NCBI GenBank assembly: GCA_036389695.1
Contig: DASVWG010000487.1
Span: forward strand, 1-26,359
Source of the DNA: JALZHR01 sp036389695
Lineage (GTDB): Bacteria; Acidobacteriota; Blastocatellia; Pyrinomonadales; Pyrinomonadaceae
Reading direction: 5' to 3'
DNA length: 26,359 nt
Position numbers and translations under genes: made by a program. Below the pieces are notes generated by a model, which searched no databases, was not told the origin of the DNA, and saw only the letters and a program-made list of their open reading frames with translations. This document shows, piece after piece, positions 1 through 7,342 of this stretch (positions are counted from its first letter, which is position 1; each line of letters opens with the position of its first letter).

Positions 1-1631
1 TCGTATAATTCACCGTTCCACCAGTGCCAGCGGTAAGAAACAATGCCGCGCTCAAACTTTAATTCGGCGTAGGTCGTGGCGCGATGCGTTCCTTTCGTGC
101 GGTAAACGGGAATCGTCACCATTCTTTCCAGCCCTAAAAAACGCCCGTATTGCTTTTCCAGCTTTGCGCCGTCAAATCTGACTTGCTCGTAAGCGGCATC
201 TTTGTTTCCGCTCTGGTAAAGGTTGATGGCTTTTTCGATTTCTTCGTGATATTTCGCGTAATCGGGCGCGGGCGTGTCCTGAACCGGCGGAATTAATAAA
301 TCGGCGGCTGGCTGCGAGCGCGGCGCGACGCGCAAAGCGTTTCGTTCGATGCTGACGACAAATTCGGCTCCCGAAGATGTTTTATAAGTTCCGGCGTATT
401 TTTGTAATGAAGCGGCTTTGCTTTCGACAAACCACGGCGGAAGCTGGTAATCTCTGCCGAAAACGATGCGTTCGATGGCGGCTTGAGCGCCCGGAATAAC
501 CAGAACGTCGCGGAACGGGAAACCGTCGAGCGAGTTGTTCGTCATAAAAATTATCGAAACGTTTTCGTCGACGTAACGCTGGAACATCGCGCTGAATTCC
601 GGTTCGAGACCGCTCGCCCAGATGATATTCGTTCCGCGCGGCGACTTTTGCGCCCGCCAGCCGTAAGCGTAATCAAAAAAGCCGCCGGAAGGCACGCGCG
701 CGCCATACATTTTCGCTTTTTCCATTTCATTGAGAATTTTGTTTCCGCGCAAGGCAAGCTCCCATTTATAAAGGTCTGCGACGGAAGTAAAAATTCCGCC
801 CGCGCCGAGAACGCCCCAGGCGGCTTCGTAACTGTGGGGAATTTCGACGCTTCCGTTAAAGCCTCTGGCAACCGAAGCCTGATTCCATTTTTTCGCGTCC
901 TCGCCGAATCCCGTGCGGGTCAGTCCTGCCGGAAGCAGAAGATTTTCCCTGACAAACCGGCGGTAAGACTGCCCCGAAACTTTTTCGATAATCGCCGCGA
1001 CCAAAGAATATCCGGCGTTAGAATATCCGGCGCCGCTTCCCGGCTTAAAATCGAGCGGCGCGGCGAGAATCGCGCGGACGTATTCGTCGCGGTCTTTGTA
1101 ATAAAACTCGTCGGGATTTTTGTAATAATCGACGCCGGCGCGCGAAAATTCGTTCGGAAATCCGGCGGAATGCGTCAGCAGTTGGTGCAGCGTAACCTGG
1201 CTTTTATCTTCCGGCACATTGTCGAAATATTTGGTTATCGAATCTTCGACGCGCAGCTTGCCGCGCTGCTCCAGCAGCATCACAGCCGCCGCCGTAAATT
1301 GTTTCGTCAGCGAAGCGCCGTAAAAAGCCGTGTCGGAAGTAACGGGAACCGAGCGCTGGCGGTCCGCTAAACCGTAACCTTTGGCTAGATATATTTCGCC
1401 GTCTTTCGCCACCAGCAGCGAGCCCGAAAAGCCGTAGCCTTCGAGCCGCCGCATATATTCATCGAGGGCTGCGCCGAGACTGCCGCGCACCACGCCCGAA
1501 TTTTTGACGGTCGATTTATCAGACCGAGCGGTAATTTTCCCTTTGTAAGTGTTTTGCGCAAAGCCGCTTACGAGCGTAAAGCCAAAAACGATTAATATAC
1601 ACAAAGCCAGGTGCATCTTTTTCCTTTCCAT
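1..1631 (-). CDS. Secreted serine beta-lactamase-like hydrolase (class C / PBP4* type), 3' end outside window
   Basis: The frame is open from 1631 to the window edge, giving at least 543 residues with no stop. The N-terminus is a signal peptide (basic ERKK, then a hydrophobic stretch ending SGFAQ). The beta-lactamase/penicillin-binding-protein fold follows: the nucleophile motif SLTK at about residues 107-110 and the YSN motif at about 203-205, followed by a WGVLGAGGIFTS-like segment. A C-terminal region after about residue 400 begins YAGTYKTSSG, like the small beta-sheet domain often attached to these hydrolases. It probably acts outside the cytoplasm on a D-amino-acid peptide, ester or amide; the substrate cannot be read from sequence. 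Met6 at 1616 has a better ribosome site (AAGGA, 5 nt away), but the Met1 start keeps the basic signal-peptide region. The AraC gene lies 103 bp upstream on the same strand and may control it. Confidence 0.88.
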   Translation of the reverse strand, partial: MERKKMHLALCILIVFGFTLVSGFAQNTYKGKITARSDKSTVKNSGVVRGSLGAALDEYMRRLEGYGFSGSLLVAKDGEIYLAKGYGLADRQRSVPVTSDTAFYGASLTKQFTAAAVMLLEQRGKLRVEDSITKYFDNVPEDKSQVTLHQLLTHSAGFPNEFSRAGVDYYKNPDEFYYKDRDEYVRAILAAPLDFKPGSGAGYSNAGYSLVAAIIEKVSGQSYRRFVRENLLLPAGLTRTGFGEDAKKWNQASVARGFNGSVEIPHSYEAAWGVLGAGGIFTSVADLYKWELALRGNKILNEMEKAKMYGARVPSGGFFDYAYGWRAQKSPRGTNIIWASGLEPEFSAMFQRYVDENVSIIFMTNNSLDGFPFRDVLVIPGAQAAIERIVFGRDYQLPPWFVESKAASLQKYAGTYKTSSGAEFVVSIERNALRVAPRSQPAADLLIPPVQDTPAPDYAKYHEEIEKAINLYQSGNKDAAYEQVRFDGAKLEKQYGRFLGLERMVTIPVYRTKGTHRATTYAELKFERGIVSYRWHWWNGELY

Positions 1632-1655
1632 CGTCTTTAAAACAAAATAAAATTA

Positions 1656-1677
1656 GCGAACAAAAAATCCTGTTCGC
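1656..1677. promoter_or_regulatory. Inverted repeat in the AraC-hydrolase gap, candidate operator
   Basis: GCGAACA at 1656-1662 and TGTTCGC at 1671-1677 form a 7-bp inverted repeat with an 8-nt spacer. It lies 25 bp upstream of the hydrolase start, between it and the AraC gene. The GAAC/GTTC halves recur in a palindrome upstream of the AraC gene (2643-2652). It could be an operator or a small RNA hairpin; the sequence alone does not decide. Confidence 0.25.
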
Positions 1678-1734
1678 ATTTTAGGCGGCTTTATTTTATT
1701 TGTATTACGAAAACTTAAGAAGTTTTATATTCGA

Positions 1735-2556
1735 TTAAGATTGACGAAAGAAATTTCGATACGCGGCGGGCGTAAATCCCGTCTGCCGTTTAAATGTGCT
1801 GGAAAAATGTCCCTGATTGGCAAAGCCGGCTTCTAAAGCGATGATTGCGAGCGGCGTTTTCCCTTTTGAAATTTCGCCGCAGGCATATTCAATCCGCAGA
1901 CGGCGAATGTATTCGCCGACGGTGCAATGATATTTTTGCCGGAAAACGCTGGCTAAATGAACCGGATGAATCCTCACTTCCGAGGCAATCTGTTCAAGCG
2001 TCAGATTTTCGCGGAAGCGAGCGTGAAGTATATCTTTCGCCTGCCGGAGCCAGAATGGAATCGAGCGTTCGATATACCGGCTGGAGCCGCGCGCCGCGCC
2101 AGCCAGCAGCTCGAGCGTCAAGCCTTCGATTATCAAAGCGGAAGCCGCGTCCATCCGGTGAAATTCGCGGTTCAGCCGCGTCACCAATTGCGGTAATAAA
2201 CCGTCGCGGAAATCGACGGAATGATTTAATTGCAATGAATTATCGTGAAGCTTTTCGATCCATTTTGCCGGAATTTCGATAATAAAAACCCGCACGTCGC
2301 GGCTGTGAAAATAATCTTTATGCAATTCGCCCGAAGGACGGAAAGTCAAAGTCGAAGGCTTACACATCAGCTCCTGTTTATTGTGAAATTCGGAATAGCT
2401 TCCCTGCAGCACAAAACAAAAATGCGCGTTTTCGTGCGAGTGCTCGGAAAGCTCCGTATTCGCCCGGTGAATATTTTCAGTGATGATGAATTCCGCAACT
2501 TCCAAGCTTTTTATGGTTTTTCCGTGCGAGCAGCCCGGTAATAATTTCTCAGCCAT
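1735..2556 (-). CDS. AraC/XylS family transcriptional regulator with cupin sensor
   Basis: This 273-residue protein has the two-part AraC layout. The N-terminal half is a cupin-like effector domain, with the His-rich SEHSHENAHF and later a GELHKDYF segment. The last ~100 residues hold the paired helix-turn-helix: LEQIASEVRIHPVHLASVFR is the first, and LAIIALEAGFANQGHFSSTF followed by the GFTPAAYR signature is the second. The start at 2556 has AAGG 8 nt upstream. Such proteins bind direct or inverted half-sites at nearby promoters in response to a small molecule. The ligand is unknown here. The downstream serine hydrolase on the same strand is the obvious candidate target. Confidence 0.92.
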   Translation of the reverse strand: MAEKLLPGCSHGKTIKSLEVAEFIITENIHRANTELSEHSHENAHFCFVLQGSYSEFHNKQELMCKPSTLTFRPSGELHKDYFHSRDVRVFIIEIPAKWIEKLHDNSLQLNHSVDFRDGLLPQLVTRLNREFHRMDAASALIIEGLTLELLAGAARGSSRYIERSIPFWLRQAKDILHARFRENLTLEQIASEVRIHPVHLASVFRQKYHCTVGEYIRRLRIEYACGEISKGKTPLAIIALEAGFANQGHFSSTFKRQTGFTPAAYRNFFRQS

Positions 2557-2642
2557 ATAGAAAACCTTAATCTATTCCAGTTATTTTACATTATTAAAAT
2601 GCCTGTCCATCTAAAATTTTTGGCAAAAATTACATATTCGGA

Positions 2643-2652
2643 CGAACGTTCG
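2643..2652. promoter_or_regulatory. Palindrome CGAACGTTCG upstream of the AraC gene
   Basis: A perfect 10-bp palindrome lies in the 245-bp divergent gap between the AraC gene (minus) and the secreted ChaN-like gene (plus), 86 bp from the AraC start. It shares CGAAC/GTTCG halves with the inverted repeat at 1656-1677. It may be an autoregulatory site. A 10-bp palindrome can arise by chance, so confidence is low. The rest of the gap is AT-rich with no gene seen. Confidence 0.2.
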
Positions 2653-2801
2653 AAACAGGTCGCCTTTTCAGAAGAATATTTCGTCTCATTATTATCACAA
2701 CTCGCCACAAATTAGTAACCGATTATAAAAAACCGACGTCTTATATAGATATATTGTTCGTTTTTTTATCTGACGTAATCAAAAACAATCAAATCACGAC
2801 T

Positions 2802-4115
2802 ATGAAATTCAAATATTTTATTACTTTGCTCATCATTTTTGCGATTATTTTTCCATTCTCGGAAAGCGTTCAAGGCGCGGCTGGAGATTTGCCGGTTCCG
2901 CCCTTATTTTACAGACAAAAAATTTCCGAAGGCGATTATCTGGGCGCTTTGCTGGAATTCAAAAAACGCGAAGCGGAATATCGCGCTTCGCCTTTTAAGA
3001 GTTTGTTTCTTCAGGTGATGGCGCCGCTCGAGTCGCAAGTCGGTAATTACAATGAAGCCTACGCATATTTTGATGAGTTTAGAAGCAGCTTTTGGAAACC
3101 GCAGCCCGATATTGCAAGCTCTCCGCTCGATAATGATTCTCCGCAGAATGCGCTGAAAACCATCGGCTCGATTGCCGCGCGGCGGCAGGTCATAATGATT
3201 AACGAAGAACACGATACGCCGATGCATCGCGCCTTCACCGCGCGCCTTTTGCCGATACTTTACAAAAAAGGCTTTCGCTATTTCGCGCCGGAAACGATTG
3301 TTGACGAACAAATAAACGAGCGCGGCTATGCCATACAAAAAAGCGGGTTTTATCATTCCGACCCGGTTTACGGCGATTTAATCCGCACGGCAATAAAACT
3401 CGGCTTCAAAATCGTTTCTTATGATTTGTCGCCCGATTGCAAAAATCCGCCCGACAATTCAGATTATTGCCAGGACGTGCGCGAGCGCAGTCAGGCGCAA
3501 AATCTTTCCGACCGGATTTTGAAAAATGACCCGAAAGCGAAAATCCTCGTTCACGTCGGGCGCACGCATAATCAAAAAACGAAGCTCGAAACCTGGGCGC
3601 TGATGGGCTGGCATTTCAAACAAATTACCGGCATCGACCCGCTCACGATTGACCAGACGCAGATGAGCGAGCGCAGCCGACCGGATTATGAATCGGCGAC
3701 GTTTCGCTACGCCGTCAAAAAGTGGAATTTTACCGCGCCGACGATTTTCCAATCGAAGGACGGCAAATACTCGAGCAATCCGTCATACGATTTAACGATT
3801 TTCCACCCGCGCTCGATTTATAAAGACGCTCGCCCGACGTGGCTCGAAATGGGCGGCGCGAGAAAATCGCTGGCGCTTTACGGCGAAGTCAAAAACGGCT
3901 TGGCGCAGCCGTTTCTGCCGCCGACGGGCGGAACGTTTCTGGTTCAAGCCTTCGCCGCGAATGAGTCGAACGAGGCGATTCCGATTGACCAGATTATCGT
4001 CACCGACGCGAAAAAAGCGCCGGTTTTGATGCTGCCGGCAAAAGGCGATTTCCGCCTGCGCGCGATTGATGCGAGCGGGAAAACGGTTGTCGAAACGAAA
4101 GTTTCAATCAAATAA
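2802..4115 (+). CDS. Secreted ChaN/TraB/EreA-like (TIKI-superfamily-like) protein, putative
   Basis: From the ATG at 2802 the product is 437 residues and begins with a clear signal peptide (MKFKYF, then a hydrophobic run to SVQGA). An in-frame TTG at 2754 would put 16 polar residues before the signal and is unlikely. After a segment of about 100 residues (possibly helical or TPR-like) comes a region with VIMINEEHDTPMHRAF, then a helical stretch ending in FKIVSYD and a later ILVHVGRTHNQK. Glu-His near the start and a later His are the layout of ChaN, TraB and erythromycin-esterase relatives, which bind haem or metal or act as metalloproteases. No specific reaction can be assigned. A C-terminal beta-rich region follows. 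The gene stands alone; a 10-bp stem hairpin lies just downstream. Confidence 0.6.
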   Translation: MKFKYFITLLIIFAIIFPFSESVQGAAGDLPVPPLFYRQKISEGDYLGALLEFKKREAEYRASPFKSLFLQVMAPLESQVGNYNEAYAYFDEFRSSFWKPQPDIASSPLDNDSPQNALKTIGSIAARRQVIMINEEHDTPMHRAFTARLLPILYKKGFRYFAPETIVDEQINERGYAIQKSGFYHSDPVYGDLIRTAIKLGFKIVSYDLSPDCKNPPDNSDYCQDVRERSQAQNLSDRILKNDPKAKILVHVGRTHNQKTKLETWALMGWHFKQITGIDPLTIDQTQMSERSRPDYESATFRYAVKKWNFTAPTIFQSKDGKYSSNPSYDLTIFHPRSIYKDARPTWLEMGGARKSLALYGEVKNGLAQPFLPPTGGTFLVQAFAANESNEAIPIDQIIVTDAKKAPVLMLPAKGDFRLRAIDASGKTVVETKVSIK

Positions 4116-4133
4116 AGGATTATCCCGGATTAA

Positions 4134-4164
4134 CTGCGGGATTTTGGGCTTCTGAATCCCGCAG
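4134..4164 (+). terminator. Stem-loop after the ChaN-like gene
   Basis: CTGCGGGATT (4134-4143) and AATCCCGCAG (4155-4164) form a perfect 10-bp stem with an 11-nt loop, 18 bp after the stop codon and just before the PerR promoter. No T-run follows, so it is a weak intrinsic terminator at best. It could instead protect the 3' end of the mRNA. Confidence 0.45.
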
Positions 4165-4176
4165 CCAGAGATTGGC

Positions 4177-4205
4177 TTGACATTTTTTAGAATTAGAATT
4201 ATTCT
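4177..4205 (+). promoter_or_regulatory. Sigma-70-type promoter of the perR-like operon
   Basis: TTGACA at 4177-4182 is a perfect -35 element. A 17-nt spacer leads to TATTCT at 4200-4205 as the -10 element. The start codon of the Fur-family gene is 21 bp further on, with AGGA 5 nt before it. This is the best promoter match in the window and it overlaps the PerR-like operator. Confidence 0.7.
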
Positions 4206-4207
4206 AA
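4187..4207 (+). promoter_or_regulatory. PerR/Fur-type operator overlapping the -10 element
   Basis: TTAGAAT (4193-4199), one base, then ATTCTAA (4201-4207) is a perfect 7-1-7 inverted repeat. It has the geometry of the PerR box (TTATAAT-N-ATTATAA) with A/T to G/C changes at one position per arm. A further direct copy of TTAGAAT sits at 4187-4193, so half-sites run in tandem as in Fur-family arrays. Its place between -35 and -10 predicts repression and autoregulation by the regulator encoded next. Confidence 0.65.
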
Positions 4208-4225
4208 ATCTAACTTAGGATAAAA

Positions 4226-4630
4226 ATGAGCGTATCAGTAGACATTAAAGATTTAGGTTTGACCAGACAGCGCGAGGTTGTTTTGCAGGTTATCCGTGAC
4301 GCGGAAGAGCATCTGACGGCGAACGAGGTTTTCGACAAAGCCAAGCAGCTTTTGCCGAGCATCAGTTTTGCGACCGTTTACAATTCGCTGCGTTACTTGA
4401 AGGACGCGGGGCATATTGCGGAAATCAGTTTCGGCAATGGCGCGAGTCGTTTCGATTCGATGACCTCGCGGCACGACCACGCCCTTTGCACGAAATGCGG
4501 AAAGCTGGTCGATATGGAGCTTGATTTGCCGGTCGAGCTGGTCAAACTGGCGGCGGAATATTCAAAATTCAAACCCGAATCTTTAGAGCTTACTTTACGC
4601 GGGTTGTGTCCTAATTGCAGTAATACTTAA
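4226..4630 (+). CDS. perR: PerR-type Fur family peroxide-sensing repressor
   Basis: A 134-residue Fur-family protein with an N-terminal winged helix (LTRQREVVLQVIRD ... SFATVYNSLRYL) and a C-terminal dimerisation domain. By alignment from memory with Bacillus PerR, the regulatory metal ligands are all present: His29, Asp77 (in SRFDS), His83, His85 and Asp96. The Asp in RFD, rather than Glu, is the PerR mark. The structural zinc cysteines are Cys88/Cys91 and Cys128/Cys131. PerR senses H2O2 by metal-catalysed oxidation of His residues and then leaves the DNA. A PerR-like box overlaps its own promoter, and a peroxiredoxin gene follows 30 bp downstream in the same direction, so a self-regulated peroxide operon is likely. 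Fe versus Mn use cannot be judged. Confidence 0.9.
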   Translation: MSVSVDIKDLGLTRQREVVLQVIRDAEEHLTANEVFDKAKQLLPSISFATVYNSLRYLKDAGHIAEISFGNGASRFDSMTSRHDHALCTKCGKLVDMELDLPVELVKLAAEYSKFKPESLELTLRGLCPNCSNT

Positions 4631-4660
4631 TCTTAATAAAATAAGGAGACTTTTTTATTT

Positions 4661-5248
4661 ATGGCGACAGCCACAGGAACAGCTACGGAAAATATCGCGA
4701 CCACGACGCTGGCGAAAGTCGGACAGCCGGCACCGGATTTTAATCTGCCTTCGACGAAGAATCTGGAAACGCTGGCGGAAAACGTCAAGCTTGCGGATTA
4801 CAAAGGCAAATGGTTGATTTTATTGTTTTACCCGCTCGATTTTACCTTCGTCTGCCCGACGGAACTGACCGCTTTTTCGGATAGAATCGACGAGCTTAAC
4901 GGCATCGGCGCGGAAGTCATCGGTATTTCGACCGATTCGGTTCATTCGCACCGCGCCTGGATTAAAACTCCGCGCGAGCAGAACGGCGTCGCCGATTTGC
5001 AGTATCCGCTCGCCTCGGACACGGGCGGCAGGCTCGCGGCGAAATACAATATTCTGGTCGAAGAAGAAGGCATCGCGCTGCGCGGGCTTTTCATTATCAA
5101 TCCGGACGGCATTCTGCAATACGCGGTCGTTCACGATTTGAACATAGGACGCTCGGTCGACGAAACCTTGCGCGTTTTGCAGGGCTTGCAAACCGGCGGA
5201 TTGTGCGCGGCTGACTGGACGCCGGGACAGGAAAACTTGAAAGTCTAG
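4661..5248 (+). CDS. Typical 2-Cys peroxiredoxin (AhpC/Prx1 type)
   Basis: This 195-residue protein carries the peroxidatic cysteine Cys65 in FTFVCPTE and the resolving cysteine Cys182 in GGLCAADW, as in typical 2-Cys peroxiredoxins. It reduces H2O2 and organic peroxides in the cytoplasm and is itself re-reduced by a thioredoxin- or AhpF-like partner. The ATG at 4661 is preceded by AAGGAG about 12 nt upstream. The first ~16 residues are Ala/Thr-rich and precede the usual start of the fold. It lies 30 bp after the PerR-type gene, and a thioredoxin-fold gene follows, which may supply electrons. No sequence abnormality is seen. Confidence 0.95.
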   Translation: MATATGTATENIATTTLAKVGQPAPDFNLPSTKNLETLAENVKLADYKGKWLILLFYPLDFTFVCPTELTAFSDRIDELNGIGAEVIGISTDSVHSHRAWIKTPREQNGVADLQYPLASDTGGRLAAKYNILVEEEGIALRGLFIINPDGILQYAVVHDLNIGRSVDETLRVLQGLQTGGLCAADWTPGQENLKV

Positions 5249-5250
5249 GA

Positions 5251-5366
5251 ATTTTAGATTTTAGATTTTAGATTTTAGATTGGATAAGGAAATTATTTTT
5301 AAAATTTATTTGGCGTAAGCCAAATTCCGAATCCAATCTAAAATCGGCAATCGAAAATCTAAAATC
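5251..5366. repeat. Heptamer-built inverted repeat (ATTTTAG units) with nested hairpin
   Basis: Four tandem ATTTTAG heptamers run 5251-5278. The arm ATTTTAGATTGGAT (5272-5285) is mirrored exactly by 5331-5344, and more AAATCTA-type units follow to 5366. Nested inside is a second stem, ATTTGGC (5308-5314) with GCCAAAT (5319-5325). The structure fills the gap between the peroxiredoxin stop and the ribosome site of the thioredoxin-like gene. It could act as an mRNA hairpin between the two genes. It is one of several such loci in the window. Confidence 0.8.
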
Positions 5367-5387
5367 ATTTTACGGAGTAAAATTTTT

Positions 5388-5867
5388 ATGCCGATGAGAA
5401 TTGGAGACGCGCGCCCGTCGTTTGAAGGCGCGACCGATTGGCTGAACGAATTGCAGGAGACCGCCGACGATTACGTCAACGGTCAGCCGACGCTCGTTTA
5501 TTTTTGGGCGACGAGCTGCGGAATCTGCAAGGAAAATATGCCTAAATTGCAGGAATTGAAAGCGAAATACAAAGACCGGGGCTTGCGCTCGGTGGCGATT
5601 CATATGCCGCGCTACGAAGCCGATACGGACTTGGAAAAGGTCAAAGCGACCATTACCGAACACTGCATCGACGACATTTGCGCCGTCGATAACCAGCACA
5701 AGCTCAAAGAAGCTTTTTTGAATGAGCAGGGCTGGGTTCCGGTTTATTATCTGTTCGACGCCGACGGAAAACTGAAATCGCGCGCGGCGGGCGAATTCGG
5801 CATCGGCGTTCTGACCGGCGCGCTGGAAAAAATGTTTCCCGCGCAAGCCGCCGAAGCAAACGCTTAA
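5388..5867 (+). CDS. Cytoplasmic thioredoxin-fold protein (TlpA/AhpC-TSA-like) with CGIC active site
   Basis: A 159-residue protein with a thioredoxin-like fold. TLVYFWATSCGICKENMPKL holds the redox pair Cys44 and Cys47. A strand GLRSVAIHMP and the cis-proline segment VPVYYLFD follow. There is no signal peptide or membrane anchor, unlike ResA/TlpA proteins, so it probably works in the cytosol. GGAG lies about 11 nt before the ATG at 5388. Position after the PerR-type gene and peroxiredoxin suggests a reductant for the peroxiredoxin or another thiol enzyme; this is inferred from context only. A heptamer inverted repeat separates it from the peroxiredoxin. Confidence 0.85.
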   Translation: MPMRIGDARPSFEGATDWLNELQETADDYVNGQPTLVYFWATSCGICKENMPKLQELKAKYKDRGLRSVAIHMPRYEADTDLEKVKATITEHCIDDICAVDNQHKLKEAFLNEQGWVPVYYLFDADGKLKSRAAGEFGIGVLTGALEKMFPAQAAEANA

Positions 5868-5874
5868 TTTTACA

Positions 5875-5969
5875 AAGGCAGAAACGCGACAGTGATGGAG
5901 CGTGTTCTTAGTTTAGCGTATTAAGCTACTAAACTTGGACACGCTCCATCACTGTCGCGTTTCTGCCTT
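5875..5969. repeat. Perfect 31-bp inverted repeat between convergent genes
   Basis: Positions 5875-5905 are the exact reverse complement of 5939-5969, with a 33-nt centre. Inside, AGTTTAG (5910-5916) pairs with CTAAACT (5929-5935), so the stem can extend. The repeat starts 8 bp after the thioredoxin-like stop and its right arm includes two bases of the DUF5685 stop codon (5968-5970). Position between convergent genes fits a bidirectional terminator, but there is no clean T-run. Confidence 0.9.
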
Positions 5970-7332
5970 AATCGCAGCTACAATCGCAGCAGCCGTCGCA
6001 GCCGCAATTATCGCAACAACCGCTGCAGCAATCGCAGCCGTCACAACAACCGGCATCGCCGCAATCGCAGCAGCAGCATTCGCACGTATCGCACCAGCCT
6101 TCGCCGCCCGCATCGCCGCCGTCCGCTTTCCCGAGTTTCTTTTTGCGACCTTCTTTGGTTAAAAGCTCTTCGGGATTTTCCATCAGAATCGTTTTGGCGG
6201 AAACCAGAACCGAACCGAAAATCGCGCCGAGAAACATCAGATTAAAGCTCAAATCAAAACATTCGCGCGCCGATTTTGCCTCTTTCGTCTGCGCGGGCGC
6301 GACCATTGCCAAAGCAAACACGAAAATAAAAACGAGCGGCATTTGCCACGAAAACCCGCGCGTCATTTTTCGCGCCGATTCTGCCGCCGCCGTCCATCTT
6401 TCCGCAAATGTTTGTTTCGGCTTCGGCTGACAAATCTTTTTCGTTTGCAAAACGGGCAGCGACGTTTGCAGTTTTCTTTGCAGATTTTGCCTGAGGCGCG
6501 ACGCGAAAAGCGTTTTTTGACTTTCGGCAATCGGCAGTTTGTCGATTTCGTTGGCGATTTCGCTTTCCAGTTGCTGCAAAATCGAAACGATTTTTCGCTT
6601 GATTTCAGGCGGAATTTTTTCTTCTTCCGTCCGAAACGCGGCGCGAATCGCGTTGAATTGTCTGCGCCGAAAATCTTTCTCGTAATCTTCAAACGCGTCG
6701 AGCGTGTAAATCAATTTTCCAAACTGAAAACCGATTTTCGCCGCCCGCCTTTCAAGCTCGTTTTTGCCGATGAGCCGCGCGCCTTCGCCGAAAAAAATCG
6801 CGGTTGTTTCGGCAGTCGGTCGCGACAGGTCGTTTAAAATTTCGCTTGGAGCTTTGTTCGATTGCCAGGAAACAGACTCAATCGTTTCCTGAGCGGATAA
6901 AATTTCATGAACCGCTGCAAACGGAAAATTCCATTTTTCCAGTTTCCGCCGCGCTTTTTGAAAAGCGTTCGAGAAAGCTTTTCGGGCGATTTTGCCCGTT
7001 CGCGAATTCTCATCCGTAATTTTATCGGCGAGCTTGAACTCGGTGAGAATAAGATTAGCGGTCGCGGCAAATTCCAGCGATAAAGGCATCTCGTTTTCCG
7101 GCAGATTCAGACAGTTGTAAGATTGATACGCGCCCTGCCAAACGGCTGCATTTTCGCCGCCGAGACTCGTCAAAATCTCAGCCAGAAAAACCGCGTCGTG
7201 ATTAAGCAGAAGCCGCGATTTTTGCCCGTAAAGACTGCCGATTGTCTTGCACGTTCCGCAATAATGAAGCCGCCGGAAATGCTTTTCCGCCTCAGACATC
7301 CCGCATTTTTTAACCCGCATCAAACCGAACAT
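5968..7332 (-). CDS. DUF5685 family membrane protein with extreme Cys-rich C-terminal tail
   Basis: A 454-residue protein starting MFGLMRVKKCG and then HYCGTCKTIGSLYG, which matches the N-terminal signature I associate with DUF5685 (Cys10, Cys25, Cys28, then a helical core with a conserved NHD). Two hydrophobic segments, near SWQMPLVFIFVFALAMVAPA and LSFNLMFLGAIFGSVLV, look membrane-spanning. The last ~42 residues contain 20 cysteines, mixed almost only with Asp and Gly (CECCCCDCGDAGCC and onward), like a metallothionein. A metal-binding role is plausible but unproven. The gene begins 10 bp after the DUF4112 stop, so the two are probably co-transcribed. Its stop codon lies inside the 31-bp inverted repeat. 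Confidence 0.78.
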   Translation of the reverse strand: MFGLMRVKKCGMSEAEKHFRRLHYCGTCKTIGSLYGQKSRLLLNHDAVFLAEILTSLGGENAAVWQGAYQSYNCLNLPENEMPLSLEFAATANLILTEFKLADKITDENSRTGKIARKAFSNAFQKARRKLEKWNFPFAAVHEILSAQETIESVSWQSNKAPSEILNDLSRPTAETTAIFFGEGARLIGKNELERRAAKIGFQFGKLIYTLDAFEDYEKDFRRRQFNAIRAAFRTEEEKIPPEIKRKIVSILQQLESEIANEIDKLPIAESQKTLFASRLRQNLQRKLQTSLPVLQTKKICQPKPKQTFAERWTAAAESARKMTRGFSWQMPLVFIFVFALAMVAPAQTKEAKSARECFDLSFNLMFLGAIFGSVLVSAKTILMENPEELLTKEGRKKKLGKADGGDAGGEGWCDTCECCCCDCGDAGCCDGCDCCSGCCDNCGCDGCCDCSCD

Positions 7333-7342
7333 TTTTTCACTC

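Noticed and set aside
483..1370. A 295-codon open frame on the plus strand
   Set aside because: It is antisense to the serine hydrolase, whose signal peptide and SLTK/YSN motifs are clear. Its product is Arg/Phe-rich without any recognisable motif.
2643..2652. CGAACGTTCG as a LexA (SOS) box
   Set aside because: The Bacillus-type LexA box needs a 4-base spacer between CGAAC and GTTCG; here there is none.
2754..2801. TTG start for the ChaN-like protein
   Set aside because: It would put 16 residues before a normal signal peptide; the ATG at 2802 is better.
5935..6162. An Ala/Ile-rich plus-strand frame resembling a membrane peptide
   Set aside because: It is the reverse reading of the GCA-rich DNA that encodes the Cys-rich tail of DUF5685.
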